Origin: Streptomyces sp. NRRL F-5727
Lineage (GTDB): Bacteria > Actinomycetota > Actinomycetes > Streptomycetales > Streptomycetaceae
Assembly: GCF_000719555.1 (NCBI RefSeq)
Contig: NZ_JOGX01000098.1
Span: 1 to 15,817, forward strand
DNA length: 15,817 bases
Direction of reading: 5' to 3'
This document shows positions 6,248 through 14,598 of the stretch, one piece after another. Position numbers and translations under genes: made by a program. The notes beneath the pieces were generated by a model that worked only from the letters and a program-made list of their open reading frames with translations, did no database searches and was not told the DNA's origin. Numbering within the stretch: the first letter of the stretch is position 1; every line of letters starts with the position of its first letter.

Positions 6248-6754
6248 TCAGTAGGGGTGGACCCCGACGGGGGCGGCGGGCGGCGGGCCGTAGCCCTCCG
6301 CGATCCGCTGGTGGTAGGTCTCCCGGTCGATGACCTCCAGGCCGACGATCTCCCACGGGGGGAGCTTGGCGGTCTGCCGGTGCTCGCCCCAGAGCCGGAG
6401 GGCGACGGCGGCCGCGTCGTGCAGGTCGCGGGCCTCCTCCCAGTACCGGATCTCGGCGTGGTCGTTGGCGTAGCGGCTGGTCAGCAGGAAGGGGTGGTCG
6501 TGGGCCAGCTGTTCCAGCCCTCGGCGCACCTCCTTCAGCGGTGACTCGACGCCGGACACGCTGAGGGTGACGTGCCACAGCTTGGACAGCGGGCGCTCCC
6601 CCGCGCCGCCGTCCCGTGTGCCCGTCTCGGCTGCTGTGCCCTTGCCTTCCGTGGCCGTGTCCTGTGCCGCGTCGAAGTCGGCTCCGGCCTCGACACTCGT
6701 CAGGGCGCGTTCGGCCGTCCCGCGGGGCAGTGCCCCTGGGCGCGCTCGTCTCAC
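6248..6754 (-). CDS. Conserved hypothetical protein between proB and proA, 168 aa
   Basis: I do not recognise a named family. From GTG 6754 the protein has a disordered, Ala/Thr/Glu/Gly-rich N-terminus (residues 1-55). A compact domain follows at about 56-155, starting [20 protein letters not shown]. Predicted secondary structure by eye is strand-helix-strand-strand-helix, which could be a ferredoxin- or ACT-like fold, but that is speculation. There are no membrane segments and no cysteines, so a soluble cytoplasmic protein is expected. The start is well supported by a perfect AGGAGG six nt upstream of the GTG. It lies in the gap between proB (198 bp upstream) and proA (127 bp downstream). 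Gene order suggests the same insertion exists in other Streptomyces, but a role in proline synthesis is unproven. Confidence 0.75.
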   Translation of the reverse strand: MRRARPGALPRGTAERALTSVEAGADFDAAQDTATEGKGTAAETGTRDGGAGERPLSKLWHVTLSVSGVESPLKEVRRGLEQLAHDHPFLLTSRYANDHAEIRYWEEARDLHDAAAVALRLWGEHRQTAKLPPWEIVGLEVIDRETYHQRIAEGYGPPPAAPVGVHPY

Positions 6755-6760
6755 CGGCGG

Positions 6761-6766
6761 CCTCCT
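6761..6766 (-). promoter_or_regulatory. Ribosome-binding site AGGAGG deciding the GTG start at 6754
   Basis: A full-strength AGGAGG lies 6 nt before the GTG at 6754. It is the strongest such site in the window and fixes the start of the 168-aa protein, even though the first 55 residues are low-complexity. Confidence 0.8.
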
Positions 6767-6951
6767 GTGTGATGCGTGTGGTGCTGTACCCCGCGTTTGC
6801 TCGTTACCCCCGAGACAAAGTTGACCAGTCCGAGCCGTCGCATGGGGCGGTTTTGGTAAAGGTCCCTTCCGGATGGCAGGAGTTTCAGCCGTTTCGGCGG
6901 TCGTTTCGCAAGGGCTTCCGCACCGGTTTCCGGCCTCGGAGGGGGGCGCGC

Positions 6952-8121
6952 TCAGCCGAGGACGACGAGGTCGTCGCGGTGGACGACCTCGCGCTCGTAC
7001 TCGGGGCCGAGCTCCGCGGCGAGTTCGCGGGTGGAGCGGCCCAGCATCCGGGGGAGCTCCCTGGCGTCGAAGTTGACGAGGCCGCGGGCGACGGGGCGGC
7101 CGTCGGTGTCCCGGAGCTCGACCGGGTCGCCGGCGACGAACTCGCCCTCGACGGCGGCGATGCCGGCGGCGAGCAGCGACTTCTTGCCCTCGACGACGGC
7201 GCGGACGGCGCCGTCGTCGAGCGCGAGGGAGCCCTGGGGGGTGGAGGCGTGGGCGAGCCAGAGCAGGCGGTCGGCGGAGCGGCGGCCGGTGCGCTGGAAG
7301 TACGTGCCGGTGTCGCGCCCGGCGAGGGCGTCGGCGGCGCGGCTGGCGGAGGTGAGGACGACGGGGATGCCGGCGGCTGCGGCGATCCGGGCGGCCTCGA
7401 CCTTGGTGACCATGCCGCCGGTGCCGACGCCGGCCTTGCCGGCGGAGCCGATCTCGACGTGGGCGATGTCCTGCGGGCCGCCGACCTCGGCGATCCGGGA
7501 GGTGCCGGGCTTGGCCGGGTCGCCGTCGTAGAGGCCGTCGACGTCGGAGAGGAGGACGAGGAGGTCGGCGCGGACGAGGTGGGCGACGAGGGCGGCGAGC
7601 CGGTCGTTGTCGCCGAAGCGGATCTCGTCGGTGGCGACGGTGTCGTTCTCGTTGACGACCGGCAGCGCGCCCATGGCGAGGAGCTGGTCGAGGGTGCGGT
7701 AGGCGTTGCGGTAGTGGGCCCGGCGGCTGGTGTCGTCGGTGGTGAGCAGCACCTGGCCGACGCGGACGCCGTAGCGGGCGAAGGAGGCGGTGTACCGGGC
7801 GACGAGGAGGCCCTGGCCGACGCTGGCGGCGGCCTGCTGGCGGGCCAGGTCCTTGGGGCGGCGGGTGAGGCCGAGCGGGGCGAGGCCGGCGGCGATGGCG
7901 CCGGAGGAGACCAGGACGATCTCCTTCTCGCCGCCGCTGCGGACCTTGGCGAGGACGTCGACGAGGGCGTCGACCCGGTCGGCGTCGAGGCCGCCGGCGG
8001 CGGTGGTGAGGGAGGAGGAGCCGACCTTGACGACGATCCGGCGGGCCTCGGTGACGAATGGGCGCGTCACGGTCTGCGGAGTCACGTCCGGTCGGTTCAT
8101 GTCCTGCTGCACCGTCGCCAT
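6952..8121 (-). CDS. proB: Glutamate 5-kinase (ProB) with C-terminal PUA domain
   Basis: The enzyme phosphorylates glutamate with ATP, the first and normally proline-inhibited step of proline synthesis. Counting from the ATG at 8121 (389 aa): VVKVGSSSL (30-38), VLVSSGAIAAG (69-79), VVNENDTV (155-162), FGDNDRLAALVA (169-180), LLSDVDGLYDGDP (190-202) and GTGGMVTK (233-240) are amino-acid-kinase motifs. Residues from about 300 to the end form the PUA domain. The start is uncertain: GTG 8148 would add nine residues and ATG 8100 would remove seven. ATG 8121 has AGGTGG eight nt upstream. The first ~25 residues are not conserved with what I recall of S. coelicolor ProB. It lies 74 bp after the GtrA-like gene, perhaps cotranscribed. 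Confidence 0.95.
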   Translation of the reverse strand: MATVQQDMNRPDVTPQTVTRPFVTEARRIVVKVGSSSLTTAAGGLDADRVDALVDVLAKVRSGGEKEIVLVSSGAIAAGLAPLGLTRRPKDLARQQAAASVGQGLLVARYTASFARYGVRVGQVLLTTDDTSRRAHYRNAYRTLDQLLAMGALPVVNENDTVATDEIRFGDNDRLAALVAHLVRADLLVLLSDVDGLYDGDPAKPGTSRIAEVGGPQDIAHVEIGSAGKAGVGTGGMVTKVEAARIAAAAGIPVVLTSASRAADALAGRDTGTYFQRTGRRSADRLLWLAHASTPQGSLALDDGAVRAVVEGKKSLLAAGIAAVEGEFVAGDPVELRDTDGRPVARGLVNFDARELPRMLGRSTRELAAELGPEYEREVVHRDDLVVLG

Positions 8122-8195
8122 CTCCGTCGCCACCTGGGCCGTCCTCACTCGCTGTTCCGGCGCCGTGCGCTCCCGGCACGGTCGCGAGGGGCAAT

Positions 8196-8633
8196 CTACG
8201 CGAGCCGGGACGGCTGCCGCTCCTCCGTTTCGCCCTCCGGACCGGCGTCCCGCGGACCGGGACCCCGGCTGACGAGGATCCGGCGGGAGATCACGTACGT
8301 GAAGGGGATGGCGACGACGGCGGCCACGAGTGGCGCGATCCGGTCGTCCGTTCCGGCCCAGGTGACGAGCGCGTACAGGCCGGCGCTCTGCACGACGTAG
8401 TTGGTGACGTTGGTGAGGGGGAAGAGGGCGAACTTCTTCCAGGTGGGGCGGGTGCGGTAGGTGAAGTACGTGTTGAGGAAGAAGGAGCCCACCATGCTGA
8501 GCAGGAAGGCGAGGGTGTACGCGGCGAAGTACGGCATCCAGGGGTGGAGGAGCAGGTAGCAGCCGAAGAAGGTGCCGGTGTTGATCCCGCCCACCACGCC
8601 GAAGCGGATGATCTGGCCGAGCTGGTCTCGCAT
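8196..8633 (-). CDS. GtrA-family membrane protein, 145 aa
   Basis: Small polytopic membrane protein with four predicted helices at about residues 8-30, 35-55, 70-92 and 98-118. Hallmark stretches are RFGVVGGINTGTFFGCYLLL (10-29), SFFLNTYFTYR (50-60) and a hydrophilic C-terminal tail from 121. GtrA-like proteins are thought to flip or otherwise handle polyprenyl-phosphate-linked sugars for glycosylation of envelope polymers, usually beside a GtrB-type glycosyltransferase. No GtrB gene is visible here. The start at ATG 8633 gives the complete first helix; its ribosome-binding site (GATGGG) is weak. It lies between proB and galE but is separated from galE by an 18-bp terminator hairpin. A role in the proposed envelope polysaccharide pathway is an inference from the neighbours. 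Confidence 0.85.
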   Translation of the reverse strand: MRDQLGQIIRFGVVGGINTGTFFGCYLLLHPWMPYFAAYTLAFLLSMVGSFFLNTYFTYRTRPTWKKFALFPLTNVTNYVVQSAGLYALVTWAGTDDRIAPLVAAVVAIPFTYVISRRILVSRGPGPRDAGPEGETEERQPSRLA

Positions 8634-8692
8634 GGGCCCATCAGATCGCCGAGAGATGAACGGGACATGCCGCGGGGGCGACACCCGCACGA

Positions 8693-8733
8693 CGAACGGC
8701 CCCCTCGTACGGTGGGTACGAGGGGGCCGTTCG
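8693..8733. terminator. Strong terminator hairpin after galE
   Basis: An 18-bp perfect inverted repeat (8693-8710 and 8716-8733) with a 5-nt loop ggtgg lies 17 bp beyond the galE stop. It should end the galE transcript and isolate it from the GtrA-like gene and proB. Its symmetry lets it work in either direction. Confidence 0.88.
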
Positions 8734-8749
8734 ACGATTCCGACGAATC

Positions 8750-9736
8750 CTAGACGGCGGCGCCGCGGCGGGCGGTCCAGCCGGCCCAGGCAGAGCCGAT
8801 CATGTCGCGGACGTCGTACCGGGCCTTCCAGCCCAGCTCTGCGGCGATGCGGTCGGCGGAGGCGACGACGCGGGCCGGGTCGCCGGGGCGGCGCGGGGTG
8901 ACGACGGGCTCGGTGGTGTGCTCGGTGATCTCGTTGATCAGGCCGACCATCTCGGTGACGGAGACGCCCTCGCCGCGGCCGATGTTGACGGTCAGGTCGC
9001 GCGGCTCGCCCGCCTCGGCCCACTCGGCGAGCTTGCGGGCGGCGACGAGGTGGGCGTCGGCCAGGTCCTCGACGTGGATGTAGTCGCGGATGCAGGTGCC
9101 GTCGGGGGTGGCGTAGTCGTCGCCGAAGATCCGGGGCGCCTCACCGGCGTCGAGCCGCTCGAAGACCATCGGCACCAGGTTGAAGACACCGGTGTCGGCG
9201 AGCTCGGGAGTGGCCGCGCCGGCCACGTTGAAGTAGCGCAGGCAGGCGGTGGCGATGCCGTGCGCCTGGCCGGCCGCGCGGACCAGCCACTCGCCCGCGA
9301 GCTTGGTCTCGCCGTACGGGCTGAGCGGGGCGCAGGGCGTCTCCTCGGTGACGAGGTCGACGTCCGGCATGCCGTACACGGCGGCGGAGGAGGAGAAGAG
9401 GAAGTTGCGCACGCCGGCCGCGGCGACCGCCTCCAGGAGGACGGTGAGGCCGACGACGTTCTCGCGGTAGTAGTGCAGCGGCAGCTCGACGGACTCGCCG
9501 ACCTGCTTCTTCGCGGCGAGGTGGACGACGCCGGTGACGGCGTGCTCGGCGAGCGTCCGGTCGAGCAGCTCGCGGTCGAGGGTGGAGCCGACGACGAGCG
9601 GCACGCCCTCGGGGACCCGGTGCGCGTATCCGGTCGACAGGTCGTCGAGGACGACCACCCGCTCGCCCGCCGCCGTCATGGCCCGGACCACGTGCGCGCC
9701 GATGTAACCGGCACCGCCGGTGATCAGGTACGTCAT
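8750..9736 (-). CDS. galE: UDP-glucose 4-epimerase (GalE), SDR superfamily
   Basis: The 328-aa protein interconverts UDP-glucose and UDP-galactose (some family members also UDP-GlcNAc and UDP-GalNAc) in the cytoplasm, using bound NAD. It shows the Rossmann motif TGGAGYIG (6-13), VVLDDLSTG (28-36), FSSSAAVYG (114-122), the catalytic YGETK (Tyr141, Lys145), LRYFNVAGA (166-174) and RDYIHVEDLADAH (217-229). I chose ATG 9736 (MTYLITGGAG) because a GGGGAG ribosome-binding site lies just upstream and the Rossmann fold begins there; a longer frame to 9790 is unsupported. It is divergent from the Stealth gene. This context suggests it supplies UDP-galactose for envelope polymer synthesis rather than Leloir galactose use, since no galK or galT is nearby. 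Confidence 0.94.
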   Translation of the reverse strand: MTYLITGGAGYIGAHVVRAMTAAGERVVVLDDLSTGYAHRVPEGVPLVVGSTLDRELLDRTLAEHAVTGVVHLAAKKQVGESVELPLHYYRENVVGLTVLLEAVAAAGVRNFLFSSSAAVYGMPDVDLVTEETPCAPLSPYGETKLAGEWLVRAAGQAHGIATACLRYFNVAGAATPELADTGVFNLVPMVFERLDAGEAPRIFGDDYATPDGTCIRDYIHVEDLADAHLVAARKLAEWAEAGEPRDLTVNIGRGEGVSVTEMVGLINEITEHTTEPVVTPRRPGDPARVVASADRIAAELGWKARYDVRDMIGSAWAGWTARRGAAV

Positions 9737-9772
9737 GCTCTCCCCACTCCCTTGTCGCTGAGCACCGCGGGA

Positions 9773-9820
9773 ACTCCGCCGCGGAGTCACACCGTACCTG
9801 CTGCCCGCCGCGACGTCGAA
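9773..9820 (-). promoter_or_regulatory. Putative galE promoter with adjacent inverted repeat
   Basis: On the minus strand TTCGAC (9820 to 9815) and TACGGT (9796 to 9791) are 18 bp apart, close to the TTGAC/TAnnnT pattern of housekeeping Streptomyces promoters. Just downstream, at 9773-9787, is a perfect inverted repeat actccg-ccg-cggagt that would overlap the start of transcription and may be an operator. Confidence 0.35.
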
Positions 9821-9962
9821 ACGCCTGCGTCCCGACGCGGGGGCGCACCCGCCTCAAGGGGGGCGCGTGACGGCTCTCGCGCGCCCCGGGGGTGTCCCCG
9901 GCAGGCTGCATACTGGTGCTGCTCACTCTCCGCATATGTACGTGTTCGAGGAGTAAACAGCA

Positions 9963-11720
9963 GTGCGAAATCCCGAGTCACCCCGGCTGCTGGGGGTCTA
10001 CCGCCGAGCCGTTCCCGACCGCGTGCGACGGGCCGTCGTCGCGCAGGTGGACGCCGATGTGCGCCGCCGCGTGAAGCTCCGCATCGCCAGCGGGACCGCC
10101 GCCGCCGAGCGTCTGCGCCGCAACCGGCTGGCCCGGCGGTACGCGGCGCTCACCGCCGGACCGGACCGTGCCGTGATCAGCGTCGGCCGGGAGCCGAAGG
10201 TGGCGCTGATCGCCGAGGGGATCACGCCGCTGCGCGCCCGACGGGCCAATCTGGAGGCGGTGCTCGGCGCGCTCGCCGCCGCCGGCGTCGCGCACTTCTG
10301 CGTCCCCGGCAAGTCGGACACCTCCTCCGCGGTGGCCGTGCGCGAGGAGGACCGGGCCGCCGTGCTGGCCGCCCTCGCCGCCGCCTGCGCGCGGGAGCCG
10401 GGCTACGCGACCCCGGTCGGCGGGAACGGCCCGGTCAGCCGCCCCTCCCAGCCCGGTTTCGCCGCCGGGACCTGGCACCGGCTGCGTACCGCCGCCGTCG
10501 TGCGGCTGACCTGGTACCGGGCCGACCCCACCCACCAGCTCAAGCTGGGCGACGCGTACGGCTGCGACGTGGAGTTCTGGCGCGAGGAGGATGGCGAGCT
10601 GACCGCGCCGCGCCCGGGCCGGGTCACCGCCGTCCTGCCCCCGCAGGGCCGGCTCGTGGACGCCCCGGAGTGCTGCTTCACGGACTTCACCGACGTCCGC
10701 CCCGGCGCCCGTACCGTCCCCGACGGCGCGCCGCTCGTGCCGGCCCGCGCCGAGACCGCCGTCGTCCGCACCGACCAGGTCACCTTCCCCGTCGACGTCG
10801 TCTACACCTGGGTGGACGGCTCGGACCCGGAGTGGCTGCGGCGGCGCGCGGAGTACGCCGGCGAGGCGTACCACGCGGAGGCGGCCAACGCGGCCCGCTA
10901 CCTCAGCCGCGACGAGCTGCGCTACTCGCTGCGCTCGCTGCACCTGTACGCACCCTGGGTGCGGACCGTCTTCCTGGTCACCGACGACCAGACGCCGTCC
11001 TGGCTGGACACCACCGTCCCCGGGCTGCGGGTCGTCTCGCACAAGGAGATCTTCCGCTCCCCCGAGGTGCTGCCGACCTTCAACTCGCACGCGATCGAGT
11101 CGCAGCTGCACCACATCGACGGGCTCTCCGAGCACTTCCTCTACCTCAACGACGACGTGATGCTCAGCCGCGAGGTGACCCCGGGGGACTTCTTCCACGC
11201 CAGCGGGCTCACCAAGTTCTTCCCCTCCCCCGCGCTGGTCCCGGTCGGCGAGCGCAGCCTCGACGACCCGCCGGTGGCCGCCGCGGGCAAGAACAACCGC
11301 CGGCTGATCGAACAGCGGTACGGCTCGGTCCTGGTGCAGAAGATGAAGCACATGCCGCATCCGCTGCGGCGCAGCGTGCTGGCGGAGATCGAGACGGAGT
11401 TCGCCGCCGAGTACCGCCGCACCGAGGCGAACCGCTTCCGCAGCGTCGACGACATCTCGATCGCCTCCTCGCTGCACCACTACTACGCCTTCCACACCGG
11501 CCGCGCGGTCCCGTCGACCGATCTGCCCTACGCCTACCTGGACCTCACCCACCCGTGGACGGAGACCCGGCTCGGCCGGCTGCTCGCCCAGCGCGACCGG
11601 GCGGTCTTCTGTGTCAACGACACGGTCTCCACGGAGCAGGACGCGGGCGGGCAGAAGGACCTCATCACCCCCTTCCTGGAGGCGTACTTCCCGGTCCCGA
11701 GCCCGTACGAGAAGCGCTAG
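9963..11720 (+). CDS. Stealth-family hexose-1-phosphate transferase, 585 aa
   Basis: All four Stealth regions are visible: CR1 [14 protein letters not shown] (275-288), CR2 about 315-412 with [30 protein letters not shown] and LYLNDDV, CR3 about 460-512 with [14 protein letters not shown], and CR4 [14 protein letters not shown] (571-584). Stealth enzymes, such as capsule polymerases of Neisseria meningitidis and the animal GlcNAc-1-phosphotransferase, transfer hexose-1-phosphate from a UDP-sugar to a sugar hydroxyl. A pre-Stealth domain (about 90-230) includes [13 protein letters not shown] and is shared with the GT4-Stealth protein. There is no signal peptide or membrane segment; the basic N-terminus could touch the membrane. 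The start is GTG 9963 with GAGGAG nine nt upstream. It is divergent from galE and convergent with the GT4-Stealth operon, with a strong terminator between. Donor and acceptor are not known from sequence. Confidence 0.9.
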   Translation: MRNPESPRLLGVYRRAVPDRVRRAVVAQVDADVRRRVKLRIASGTAAAERLRRNRLARRYAALTAGPDRAVISVGREPKVALIAEGITPLRARRANLEAVLGALAAAGVAHFCVPGKSDTSSAVAVREEDRAAVLAALAAACAREPGYATPVGGNGPVSRPSQPGFAAGTWHRLRTAAVVRLTWYRADPTHQLKLGDAYGCDVEFWREEDGELTAPRPGRVTAVLPPQGRLVDAPECCFTDFTDVRPGARTVPDGAPLVPARAETAVVRTDQVTFPVDVVYTWVDGSDPEWLRRRAEYAGEAYHAEAANAARYLSRDELRYSLRSLHLYAPWVRTVFLVTDDQTPSWLDTTVPGLRVVSHKEIFRSPEVLPTFNSHAIESQLHHIDGLSEHFLYLNDDVMLSREVTPGDFFHASGLTKFFPSPALVPVGERSLDDPPVAAAGKNNRRLIEQRYGSVLVQKMKHMPHPLRRSVLAEIETEFAAEYRRTEANRFRSVDDISIASSLHHYYAFHTGRAVPSTDLPYAYLDLTHPWTETRLGRLLAQRDRAVFCVNDTVSTEQDAGGQKDLITPFLEAYFPVPSPYEKR

Positions 11721-11725
11721 GCGGT

Positions 11726-11767
11726 ACGCGTGAGGGGGGCGCCCGGGCGGGCGCCCCCCTCACGCGT
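11726..11767. terminator. Bidirectional terminator between the two Stealth genes
   Basis: A 19-bp perfect inverted repeat (11726-11744 and 11749-11767) with a 4-nt loop lies 5 bp after one stop codon and 11 bp from the other. The stem is very GC-rich and serves both convergent transcripts. Confidence 0.92.
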
Positions 11768-11778
11768 GTCCGGGTCGG

Positions 11779-14598
11779 TCAGTCCTTCTCGTACGGCGAG
11801 CGCACCGGGAAGTACGCCTCCAGGAAGGCGCGCAGCACCCGGTCCTGTTCGTCCAGCGGCACCTCCGCCTCCGCGGACTCGCCGATGCAGATGACGTCAC
11901 GGTGGCGGGCGGCGAGGAGGCGGCTGAGCGCCACGTGGTGCTTGTAGTCGCCGATGTTGGCGTACGCGGCGGAGATCGAGCCGGGCGACGCCTTTCCGGT
12001 CAGATAGCCGTAGTGGTGGTGGAGCGAGGAGGTGATCGACAGGTCGGTCCGGCCGCGGAACGGGGTCGCGGCGGTCCGCGCGGTCTCCTCCGGCCACCGC
12101 TCGGCGATCTCCGCCAGGACGCTGCGGCGCAGTGGGTGCGGGGTGTGCAGGAAGCCGTGGGTGGCGATCCGGCCGAACGCCTCCTCCAGGAGGACCTGGT
12201 TGTTCTTGGCGGCGACGAAGTAGCCCTCGGTCCCGTCGGTGACGTCGCCGGGCGGGACGGCGGTCGGCGAGCGGAAGAAGAGCGAGTTGCCGTTCGACTG
12301 GAAGAACTTGTTCGGTGCGAGGGGGCGGCCGAAGAACACGTCGTCGTTGATGTAGAGGAAGTGCTCGGCGAGGCCCTCGATGCGGTGCAGCTGGGACTCG
12401 ATGGCGTGCGAGTTGAAGCTGGGCAGCCACTGCGCGTCGGCGAAGAGTTCGCGGTGGCTCACCACCTCGACGTCGGGGTGGGCGGTGTCCAGCCAGGCCG
12501 GCGCCTGGTCGTCGGTGACGAGGAAGATCCGCCGGATCCAGGGGGCGTGCGCGGCGAGGGAGCGCAGCGAGTAGCGCAGCTCGTCGCGGTTGCGGAAGCG
12601 GACGTCGCCGGACTGGGCGTCGTCGGTGGCGAGCCCCTGCTCGCGGCGGGCGGCGTCGCGCTTGGCGCGCCACACCGGGTCGGTGTCGTCGACCCAGGTG
12701 TAGACGGCGTCGACGGGGAAGTCGACGTTCCACATGAGCTTCTTGGTGAAGACCGCCAGGGTCGGGTACTCCCGGCCGGCGACGGAGATCCGGGCGTCCC
12801 CGTCGAGGGAGGGCAGCCGGGGGCCGACGAGGGTGGTGCCGCGCGGGGCGGTGTACCAGCCGGTGTCGCCCTCTTCCTCGGACCAGAACTCGACGCCGCA
12901 GCCGTACACCGGCCCGTACCGCAGGGTCCGGCTGTCGCTGACGAGCGGTTTGAAGATCCGGACGCCGGCGACGTCGGGGGCGTGGGTGAGGGTCTCGGCG
13001 AGCCGGGCGCCGGGGGCGGCGGTCCGGGGGGCGACGAGCTCGGCGTAGACCGGCCGGCCGTGCAGCTCGGTGCCGAGGGCGCGCAGGGCGCGCTCCCGGT
13101 CGGGCTGCTTGACGGCGAGGCGGTGGCTGACGGTGGTGGGGTCGTGGAGCAGGACGTAGGGGACGCCGTGCCGTTCCAAAGCCTGCGCGGTCAGCTCCAG
13201 GTTGATCTCGCCCATGCGCCAGGACGGGACGTCGTCGCGGACCTCGGCGAGCCGGCCCGCCGAGCGGACCAGGGACTTGGGGTCCTTGGCCTGGAGGATG
13301 ACCTCGCGGGCCTTCTGTTCGTCCGTGGAGGGCGAGAGCCTGCTGATCGGCGCGGAGACGGCGAAGCTGCGGCTGCCGCCGGCGGCGACCCGGTGGGCGG
13401 CGCGGTCGGCGCGGGCGGCGGCGCGGGCGGCCGGGCCCTCGGCGTGGAGCGCGGCGAAGAGCTCGTCCCAGCGGGCGGTGACGACCTCCGGGGCGAAGCG
13501 CTCGCGGGCCCCGGCGCGCGCGGCGGCGCCGTAGCCGGTGCGCAGTTCGTCGTCGCCCATCAGCCGGGAGAGGGCGGCGCCCAGCGAGGCGATGTCGTCG
13601 GCGGGTACCAGCAGGCCGTCCACCTCGTGGCGGACGATCTGGGAGGGGCCGGTGAGGGTGTCGTACGCGACGACGGGGACGCCGGCGGTGAACGCCTCCA
13701 GCATCACCAGCCCGAAGGACTCGACGCGCGAGGGCATCAGACAGATCGCCGCCGTGGCCCACTCCTCGGCCATCCGGCGGCTGCGGCCGACGAGTTCGAC
13801 CCGGTCGTGCACGCCGAGGCCCTCGACGAGCCGGCGCAGGGCGGCCAGCTGGGGGCCGTCGCCGAAGATCCGCAGCCGCCAGCCGGGGTGCTCGTCGGCG
13901 ACCTCGGCGAACGCCTGGATCGCGTGGTCGAGCTGCTTCTCCGGGACCAGCCGGCCGGCCACCACGATGGTCTTCGAGCCGAGGTCGGAGCGGGGCCGGT
14001 AACCGTCGGGCATGGCGTTGGGGATGGTGGCGAGGCGCGGGGCGGCGGTGCCGAGCGACTCGGCGAACCAGTCGGTGGTCAGCTCGGTGAGCGAGACCAG
14101 GGCGTCCAGCCGGGGGGCGTGGGTGAGGAGCGGTTCGCCGGTGGCGCCGCGCAGCTGGGAGACCCGGTGCTCCTGGTGGACGACGGCGACCCCGGCCGGG
14201 ACGAGGGCGACGGCGGCGGCCATCAGGGCGGGGGTGGTGGTCACCAGGACGTCCGCGTCGAGCCCGGAGAGGGCGGCGGTCATCTCGATGTCGGAGAGCC
14301 GGTCGAAGGTGGGCTCCCAGGCGGTCTCGATCAGCTCGCTGGGCAGCTTGGCGAGGGCCTCGCACTCGCCCGGGGTGAGCGTGGAGGGGCGGACCGGGCG
14401 CGGCGAGCGGCCGGTGCGGTCCACCAGGTAGCGGATGGCCATCCCCTTCGCCTCCGGCAGGAACGGCTCCTCCTCCGTCCTGAACACGCTGAGGATCTCG
14501 ACCTCGTGACGCGGCATCAGCTGGGCGGCCTGGGTGTAGGCGGCCATCTCGGTGCCACCCATGGCGTCGCCCCAGGTGAGCAGGATGGTGATCTTCAT
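11779..14598 (-). CDS. Bifunctional GT4 glycosyltransferase - Stealth phosphotransferase fusion, 939 aa
   Basis: Two enzymes are joined in one chain. Residues 1-390 are a GT-B fold family-4 glycosyltransferase: MKITILLTWGDAMGGTEMAA at the start (donor-loop GGTE), VVAGRLVPEKQLDHAI (212-227), FGDGPQ (245-250) and the EX7E motif from Glu293 to Glu301 in SRVESFGLVMLEAF. A Ala/Arg-rich linker (385-410) leads to a pre-Stealth domain (about 465-600) with YGCGVEFWSEEEG, then Stealth CR1 FPVDAVYTWVDDTD (627-640), CR2 (668-763), CR3 [14 protein letters not shown] (818-831) and CR4 [14 protein letters not shown] (925-938). It could add a sugar and then a hexose-1-phosphate in turn, so building a phosphodiester repeat. 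ATG 14598 has GGAGG before it and overlaps the upstream stop by 4 bp (ATGA). No membrane segment is seen. The sugars used are unknown. Confidence 0.9.
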   Translation of the reverse strand: MKITILLTWGDAMGGTEMAAYTQAAQLMPRHEVEILSVFRTEEEPFLPEAKGMAIRYLVDRTGRSPRPVRPSTLTPGECEALAKLPSELIETAWEPTFDRLSDIEMTAALSGLDADVLVTTTPALMAAAVALVPAGVAVVHQEHRVSQLRGATGEPLLTHAPRLDALVSLTELTTDWFAESLGTAAPRLATIPNAMPDGYRPRSDLGSKTIVVAGRLVPEKQLDHAIQAFAEVADEHPGWRLRIFGDGPQLAALRRLVEGLGVHDRVELVGRSRRMAEEWATAAICLMPSRVESFGLVMLEAFTAGVPVVAYDTLTGPSQIVRHEVDGLLVPADDIASLGAALSRLMGDDELRTGYGAAARAGARERFAPEVVTARWDELFAALHAEGPAARAAARADRAAHRVAAGGSRSFAVSAPISRLSPSTDEQKAREVILQAKDPKSLVRSAGRLAEVRDDVPSWRMGEINLELTAQALERHGVPYVLLHDPTTVSHRLAVKQPDRERALRALGTELHGRPVYAELVAPRTAAPGARLAETLTHAPDVAGVRIFKPLVSDSRTLRYGPVYGCGVEFWSEEEGDTGWYTAPRGTTLVGPRLPSLDGDARISVAGREYPTLAVFTKKLMWNVDFPVDAVYTWVDDTDPVWRAKRDAARREQGLATDDAQSGDVRFRNRDELRYSLRSLAAHAPWIRRIFLVTDDQAPAWLDTAHPDVEVVSHRELFADAQWLPSFNSHAIESQLHRIEGLAEHFLYINDDVFFGRPLAPNKFFQSNGNSLFFRSPTAVPPGDVTDGTEGYFVAAKNNQVLLEEAFGRIATHGFLHTPHPLRRSVLAEIAERWPEETARTAATPFRGRTDLSITSSLHHHYGYLTGKASPGSISAAYANIGDYKHHVALSRLLAARHRDVICIGESAEAEVPLDEQDRVLRAFLEAYFPVRSPYEKD

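Noticed and set aside
6755..6951. 197-bp spacer between proB and the 168-aa gene as a hidden gene, riboswitch or RNA
   Set aside because: I see only the AGGAGG site and TTGTCT-like and TTGACC hexamers without matching -10 boxes; no stable structure or coding frame.
8918..11947. Plus-strand open frame of about 1000 codons
   Set aside because: It lies opposite galE and out of frame over the Stealth gene; its composition (Gly/Arg/Asp/Val runs) is typical of shadow frames in high-GC DNA.
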